64,000 bases of DNA from contig VCCI02000001.1 of the NCBI GenBank assembly GCA_005938025.2, positions 1,612,001 through 1,676,000 of the forward strand, in the 5' to 3' direction. Below the pieces are notes generated by a model. It was given only the letters and a program-made list of their open reading frames with translations. It did no database searches and was not told where the DNA came from. The DNA is from Inquilinus sp. KBS0705. GTDB taxonomy: Bacteria > Bacteroidota > Bacteroidia > Sphingobacteriales > Sphingobacteriaceae. Below, in pieces: positions 59,133-64,000 of this stretch. A program made the translations under genes and the position numbers. Numbering within the stretch: position 1 is the first letter of the stretch; the number at the start of each line of letters is the position of its first letter.

Positions 59133-61027
59133 AAGCACAAATACACGCACACGACAACCATTCGTTAGGGAATGTACATAATACTGTAGAAACCGAGAAT
59201 AAAACCGGCTGGCGTAAGCTATTGTCTTTTTTAGGCCCGGCCTATTTAGTAAGTGTAGGTTATATGGACCCCGGCAACTGGGCAACCGACCTTGCCGCTG
59301 GTAGTCAGTTTGGCTACCGGTTAATATGGGTGCTGTTGCTATCAAACATGATAGCACTGTTACTGCAAAACCTTGCCGTAAGGTTAGGCATTGTGCGTGG
59401 CTTAGATTTGGCACAGGCATCAAAAAACACCTACCCGCCATTTGTTAACTTTTGCCTATATATACTGGCCCAAATAGCCATTATAGCCTGCGATCTGGCC
59501 GAGATTATCGGCATGGCCATAGGCCTTAACCTATTGTTTGGCCTGCCTTTAATATGGGGTGTATCTATTACCTTGTTAGATACCTTACTGTTATTATTCC
59601 TGCTTAACAAAGGCATGCGCAAATTGGAAGGCTTTATAATATCGCTGATATTTATTGTAGGGCTTGCCTTTTTGGCGCAGATGTTTATTGTAAAACCCGA
59701 TGTGCTTGATATTGCCAAAGGGTTTATACCTACCAAGCTTAATAATCAATCGTTATACCTGGCAATTGGTATCATTGGTGCTACCGTAATGCCGCATAAT
59801 TTATACCTGCACTCATCCTTAGTACAAACCCGTAAAATAGACCGCAGCCAGGATGGTATTAAAAAAGCCATCCGTTATAACTTTTGGGATACCACCATTG
59901 CACTTAACCTTGCTTTTTTTGTAAACGCAGCTATATTGATACTGGCAGCCAGCGCATTCTTTGGTCGCGGACATTACGAGGTAGCCGAGATACAAGACGC
60001 GCATAAACTGCTCACCAATATATTTGGCAAGCTGGCCCCTGCCCTGTTTGCCATAGCGCTTATAGCCGCCGGGCAAAGCTCGACCGTAACAGGTACACTT
60101 GCAGGTCAAATTATTATGGAAGGCCACCTAAACCTGCGTATAGCCCCCTGGTTAAGGCGGTTGTTGACACGGTTGCTGGCGATAATACCTGCGTTTTTTA
60201 CCATACTACACTTTGGCGAAGCCGGATTGGGTAAACTGCTTATATTAAGCCAGGTGGTTTTAAGCCTGCAATTGGGGTTTGCCATTATTCCGCTTATACA
60301 CTTCACATCCGATAAAAAGCGCATGGGCAACTTTGCCACCAAAATGCCCTTAAAAATATTGGCATGGATATTTGCCGTATTGATAGTTGGCCTAAATGTT
60401 AGGCTGGTCATACAGGAAATTGATACCTGGGCAGCGGCAAGTCCCGGATCAGCAAATTTGGTGCACTTTGTAATTACACCCATTGCTGCTTGCGTTGGCG
60501 CCTTGCTTTTATACGTGTTTTTAAGGCCGCTGTTGTATAAACATGCCGACCAGCCTATATACATACCGCATGGCATCGCAAGCGTTTTAGATAACCTGGA
60601 AGCCGTTAACTACAGCCGAATTGGTGTAACTATTGATTTCTCCAAAAACGATCAGGATACCATCCGCCATGCTTTAATGCAGGGCGGCAAAAAGGCGCAT
60701 TATCATTTAATACATGTGGTTGAAACAGCCGGAGCCCGTTATTACGGCAAACAGGTGATGGATAGCGAAACCCAAAGCGATGTAAGCAACCTTGATATTT
60801 ATGTTAATGCCCTGAAAGAGCTGGGTTACAAAACCGAAGCAAACATAGGTTTTGGTGGTGCGGCAAGTTCGATAGCTGATATCGTTAAATCAGAAAAAAT
60901 TGAATTTGTGGTGATGGGATCGCATGGGCACAAGGCTATAAAAGACCTGATATTTGGCACAACCGTTGATGCGGTTAGGCACATGGTGAATGTACCTGTG
61001 CTGGTGGTTAAGCCCCAAAAAAAATAA
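59129..61027 (+). CDS. mntH: Nramp divalent metal transporter fused to a universal stress protein domain
   Basis: This 632-residue protein has an Nramp (MntH) membrane part (about 28-470, eleven or so helices). It carries the metal-site motifs DPGN (47-50) and MPHN (221-224), importing Mn2+ or Fe2+ with protons. A universal stress protein domain follows (about 490-632) and retains the ATP-binding loop GSHGHKAIKDLIFGT, which matches G-2x-G-9x-G-S/T. This suggests nucleotide-dependent control of the transporter. It is coupled translationally to the DtxR-type repressor. Confidence 0.95.
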   Translation: MKAQIHAHDNHSLGNVHNTVETENKTGWRKLLSFLGPAYLVSVGYMDPGNWATDLAAGSQFGYRLIWVLLLSNMIALLLQNLAVRLGIVRGLDLAQASKNTYPPFVNFCLYILAQIAIIACDLAEIIGMAIGLNLLFGLPLIWGVSITLLDTLLLLFLLNKGMRKLEGFIISLIFIVGLAFLAQMFIVKPDVLDIAKGFIPTKLNNQSLYLAIGIIGATVMPHNLYLHSSLVQTRKIDRSQDGIKKAIRYNFWDTTIALNLAFFVNAAILILAASAFFGRGHYEVAEIQDAHKLLTNIFGKLAPALFAIALIAAGQSSTVTGTLAGQIIMEGHLNLRIAPWLRRLLTRLLAIIPAFFTILHFGEAGLGKLLILSQVVLSLQLGFAIIPLIHFTSDKKRMGNFATKMPLKILAWIFAVLIVGLNVRLVIQEIDTWAAASPGSANLVHFVITPIAACVGALLLYVFLRPLLYKHADQPIYIPHGIASVLDNLEAVNYSRIGVTIDFSKNDQDTIRHALMQGGKKAHYHLIHVVETAGARYYGKQVMDSETQSDVSNLDIYVNALKELGYKTEANIGFGGAASSIADIVKSEKIEFVVMGSHGHKAIKDLIFGTTVDAVRHMVNVPVLVVKPQKK

Positions 61028-61054
61028 TTGCATATTTGCAGCAGAGAAAGCAAG

Positions 61055-61504
61055 ATGGAGCAGAATTTATATATCAAAAACAAGAAAGCTTACTTTGAGT
61101 ACAGCATATTAGATAAGTATGTAGCAGGCATTCAATTGCTTGGTACCGAAATTAAATCTATACGCAACGGTAAAGCTAACATAAACGATGCATTTTGCAC
61201 CTTTATTGGTAATCAGCTATATGTACGCAACCTGCATATTTCCGAATATTCGTTCGGCTCGTTTTATAACCACGAGGCTAAGCGCGACCGTGTGCTTTTG
61301 CTTAACAAAAAAGAGTTGAAGAAACTGCAAACCCGGGGAGAAGAAAAGGGATTAACCATTGTACCAATTGCGCTATTCATCAGCGAACGCGGCTTTGCCA
61401 AACTTGAAATTGGCCTTGCACAAGGTAAAAAGACCTTTGATAAACGCGAAACATTGAAAGAGCGCGATACCAAAGTAGAAATGGACAGGGCGATGAAGAG
61501 GTAG
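61055..61504 (+). CDS. smpB: SsrA-binding protein
   Basis: SmpB binds tmRNA and delivers it to stalled ribosomes for trans-translation. The 149-residue protein has the OB-fold block NKKAYFEYSILDKYVAGIQLLGTEIKSIR and the C-terminal basic tail DKRETLKERD to KR. The start at 61055 (MEQNLYIKNKKAY) is preferred over 61028. The ssrA gene is not in the window. Confidence 0.96.
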   Translation: MEQNLYIKNKKAYFEYSILDKYVAGIQLLGTEIKSIRNGKANINDAFCTFIGNQLYVRNLHISEYSFGSFYNHEAKRDRVLLLNKKELKKLQTRGEEKGLTIVPIALFISERGFAKLEIGLAQGKKTFDKRETLKERDTKVEMDRAMKR

Positions 61505-61595
61505 CACCCAGTTTACAGTTTGCTTTAGTGCTCGTAAACCGATAATCTTTATATTCATTTGCAAATTTGCAAACTAAATACTGCCCACTGAAATC

Positions 61596-62252
61596 TTACC
61601 AGGCCCTGTCGCCCACAAGCGGCACAAACCTAAACGTATCTAATACATGTCGTTCGTAATCATGCTCAGCGGTCTTTAACACGGTAACCATTTTTTGCGA
61701 TTGTTCGTCACCTACCGGTATCACCAATATGCCGCCAATTTTTAGCTGTTGCAACAAAACCTCGGGTACGGTTGGCGCACCGGCGGTAACAATAATTTTG
61801 TCGTAAGGGGCGTCGGCAGCAATACCTATCGATCCATCACCCAAAAAGAATTTTGGCTTATAGCCCATATAAGGCAATACCTGCACGGTACGCTCATATA
61901 AAGCTTCCTGCCTTTCTATAGTAAAAACCCTGGCACCTAATTCCATTAATATACAGGTTTGGTAACCGCAACCTGTACCTATCTCCAATACCTTGTCGCC
62001 CTTTTGTATATGCAGCAACTCAGTTTGATAAGCCACCGTGTATGGCTGTGAAATGGTTTGCCCGGCCCCTATAGGGAAAGCAATATCTTTATACGCCTGG
62101 TTCCAAAAAGTTTCATCAAAAAAGTAATGGCGTGGTACTTTACCTATGGCTTTTAAAACCTGCTCGTCCTCTATCCCCTTTTTACACAACACTTCAACCA
62201 GCCTTTTACGTGCCCCCTGTTCGCGGTAATTATCAATAAACTTATACGCCAT
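61596..62252 (-). CDS. pcm: Protein-L-isoaspartate O-methyltransferase
   Basis: Pcm repairs isoaspartyl residues in aged proteins using SAM. The 218-residue protein has the substrate motif PIGAGQTISQPYTVA, the SAM motif VLEIGTGCGYQT and a DAPYDKIIVTAGAP block. It lies downstream of priA on the same strand after a gap of about 100 bp. Confidence 0.95.
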   Translation of the reverse strand: MAYKFIDNYREQGARKRLVEVLCKKGIEDEQVLKAIGKVPRHYFFDETFWNQAYKDIAFPIGAGQTISQPYTVAYQTELLHIQKGDKVLEIGTGCGYQTCILMELGARVFTIERQEALYERTVQVLPYMGYKPKFFLGDGSIGIAADAPYDKIIVTAGAPTVPEVLLQQLKIGGILVIPVGDEQSQKMVTVLKTAEHDYERHVLDTFRFVPLVGDRAW

Positions 62253-62351
62253 TATGAAGCTAAGTTAACACGATTAGCGCATTTAAATAAGAATAGATTT
62301 TGATTAGGATAAAGCTTTTTGATTTACAGGATAATAAATTACCAACATCAA

Positions 62352-64000
62352 TTAGTATGGATCAACATCGGGCTGAATAATACCACCCTTGCTTAGCTTG
62401 GTAGTTTGAAACTGCGTTATCACCTCCCTTATAATAGCTTTTGCTTTTACAATTGATATGGTATCGCGCTCAAACTTAAGCATGATAGATTTTATATAGT
62501 AGTTGCGTATACGGTTAATTAAAGGCGGCTCGGGGCCTATCACCCTTTCGCCAAAATGCTTGCGCAGCTCATTGGCCAAATACTCGGCCTGGTTGTATAA
62601 TATCTCGGGGGTTTTATGTTTAACGTCCAGATTGATGATGCGGTAATATGGCGGATATTTAAAGCTTTTACGCTCCTCCATTTCGGTGAAATACAAATCG
62701 CTGTAATCATTCGCTATCACCTGTTTAATAACGCGGTGGCTTGGGTCATAGGTTTGTATCACTACCTTACCTTGCTTGCCCCTGCGCCCGGCCCTGCCGC
62801 TTACCTGTGCCAGCATTTGAAAGCTGCGCTCGTTAGCGCGATAGTCGGGGTACTTTAAAAGGCTATCGGCATTAATAATACCTATTACGGTAACATCTGC
62901 AAAGTCCAGCCCCTTGGCTACCATTTGGGTGCCTACTAGTACATCTATCTTCTTTTCTTCGAGGTTATTAAGAATAGTTTGTAATGAATTGCGCGACCGC
63001 GTAGTGTCCAAATCCATACGGGCCAAGCGGGCATCGGGCATAATTACCGATAACTCATCCTCTACTTTTTCCGTTCCAAACCCCTTATATTCTAAATGTG
63101 TTGCTCCGCATGCCGGGCAAATAGCCGGTGAATCTTCCTTATAGCCGCAATAGTGGCAATGCAGCTTACCTGTATGCTTGTGGTAGGTAAGGCTTACATC
63201 GCAATTGATACATTTAGGTGTGTAGGCACAAACCTTACACATTAACACCGGCGCGTAACCTCGGCGGTTTTGGAATAGTATAACTTGCTCTTTGTTTTCA
63301 ATGGCCTGTTGCATATCGGCCATCAACACACTGGTAAAGTGCGATTGCATGGTCTTTTGTTTCAACTCCTGGGTAATACTTACTACATGTACCAGGGGCA
63401 ATTGCACGCCGCCAAAACGTTCGGTCAGCTCAACCAAGCCGTATTTTTGCACCCGCGCATTATAATAGGTCTCGAATGATGGTGTAGCCGAACCTAAAAG
63501 CACTTTACCCTGATGCATGTTGGCTAAGTAAATGGCGGCATCGCGGGCATTATAACGCGGGGCCGGGTCAAACTGCTTGTACGATGTTTCGTGCTCTTCG
63601 TCCACAATGATCAGCCCCAGATCCTGAAAAGGTAAAAATACCGACGACCGGGCACCAAGCACTACTTTATACTCGTTATTAAGCACCTTTTGCCAAACCT
63701 CCACCCGTTCGTTGTCGTTAAAACGCGAATGGTAAACACCAATATTACCGCCAAAATAAATACGCAGGCGCTCAATAATATGGGTAGTTAAAGCAATTTC
63801 GGGCAACAGGTAAAGCACCTGCCTGCCGCTTGCTATCATCTCTTCTATCTGCCGTATATATATCTGCGTTTTGCCCGATGAGGTAACACCGTGCAGCAAT
63901 ACCACATCTTTTTTTTCGAAATGCGTGCGTACATCTGCTAAAGCTACCTGTTGGGCATCACTTAGTTCAAATTCCTTAATTGCATCTTCATCCTCATCGT
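62352..64000 (-). CDS. priA: Primosomal protein N' (PriA helicase), 5' end cut by window edge
   Basis: PriA restarts replication at stalled forks as a 3'-5' helicase. The visible 549 codons are open to the window edge. They contain Walker A GVTSSGKT, the DEEH box (VDEEHETSYK), helicase motifs IV-VI (QVSGRAGRRGKQGK) and the cysteine-rich zinc insertion (CKVCAYTPKC, CDVSLTYHKHTG, CHYCGY, CPACG). The N-terminal DNA-binding domain lies outside the window. Confidence 0.96.
   Translation of the reverse strand, partial: DEDEDAIKEFELSDAQQVALADVRTHFEKKDVVLLHGVTSSGKTQIYIRQIEEMIASGRQVLYLLPEIALTTHIIERLRIYFGGNIGVYHSRFNDNERVEVWQKVLNNEYKVVLGARSSVFLPFQDLGLIIVDEEHETSYKQFDPAPRYNARDAAIYLANMHQGKVLLGSATPSFETYYNARVQKYGLVELTERFGGVQLPLVHVVSITQELKQKTMQSHFTSVLMADMQQAIENKEQVILFQNRRGYAPVLMCKVCAYTPKCINCDVSLTYHKHTGKLHCHYCGYKEDSPAICPACGATHLEYKGFGTEKVEDELSVIMPDARLARMDLDTTRSRNSLQTILNNLEEKKIDVLVGTQMVAKGLDFADVTVIGIINADSLLKYPDYRANERSFQMLAQVSGRAGRRGKQGKVVIQTYDPSHRVIKQVIANDYSDLYFTEMEERKSFKYPPYYRIINLDVKHKTPEILYNQAEYLANELRKHFGERVIGPEPPLINRIRNYYIKSIMLKFERDTISIVKAKAIIREVITQFQTTKLSKGGIIQPDVDPY

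Overview
The window looks like a chromosomal segment of a Bacteroidota bacterium, most likely of the Sphingobacteriaceae and close to Mucilaginibacter or Pedobacter. The support is: many genes preceded by the Bacteroidota -7 promoter element TAnnTTTG; the futalosine menaquinone gene mqnC; type-B ribosomal protein L31; a GlmU-family nucleotidyltransferase fusion; BlaI/M56 regulators whose sensor ends in TonB-plug-like domains; several exported proteins with carboxypeptidase-regulatory or macroglobulin-like domains; and interspersed palindromic repeats typical of that group. No phage, complete insertion sequence, CRISPR array, rRNA or tRNA was seen.

Layout. 0-5.7 kb: the end of a SUKH (SMI1/KNR4) gene, nuoB-nuoA, a BaiN-type flavoprotein, a GIY-YIG nuclease ORF set between inverted repeats, an exported NIF3-like protein, a diheme cytochrome c and a short-chain dehydrogenase. 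6-8.3 kb: a BlaI-type repressor and M56 sensor with two tandem operators. 8.4-17 kb: topoisomerase IB, threonine aldolase, an AI-2E-type permease, a large exported macroglobulin-like protein and isocitrate dehydrogenase. 17.2-22.6 kb: purK, a small membrane ORF, purE, yqgE, pdxH, nuoC, nuoD. 22.6-26.6 kb: an ECF sigma factor, a membrane serine protease with an anti-sigma-like N-terminus, and a group of small lipoproteins. 26.7-34.5 kb: a twin-ATPase ABC protein, mqnC, scpB, an acidic mini-protein, a GNAT-like protein, an XRE regulator, mpl and a universal stress protein. 34.6-39.2 kb: an Rrf2 regulator with an oxidoreductase, prmA, tpiA, a GlmU-family protein and rpmE. 39.2-50.9 kb: a repeat-rich gap, exported beta-helix and kelch proteins, methylmalonyl-CoA epimerase, iscS-iscU-iscA, an acyl-CoA ligase, a CPBP protease, a chloramphenicol-acetyltransferase-like protein with a HAD phosphatase, and a PIN toxin-antitoxin pair. 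51-64 kb: lysS, a sialate O-acetylesterase, ung, an Lrp-type regulator, a DtxR-type regulator with an Nramp-USP transporter, smpB, pcm and the 3' part of priA.

Most of the window is core metabolism and housekeeping. Complex I is split: nuoAB and nuoCD lie 20 kb apart on opposite strands. Several regulator-target pairs carry operator-like palindromes that can be read directly: the BlaI repressor (TACGA-N5-TCGTA, twice), the Rrf2 regulator (TGTAA-N9-TTACA before both genes) and the DtxR-type regulator (TTTAGAC-N2-GTCTAAA).

The most interesting material is the GIY-YIG ORF flanked by members of a dispersed palindromic repeat family, a repeat that supplies the apparent start codon of nuoD, the sigma factor paired with an anti-sigma/trypsin fusion, a recently duplicated lipoprotein array, and a set of genes whose -7 element sits almost on the start codon, which predicts leaderless mRNAs.
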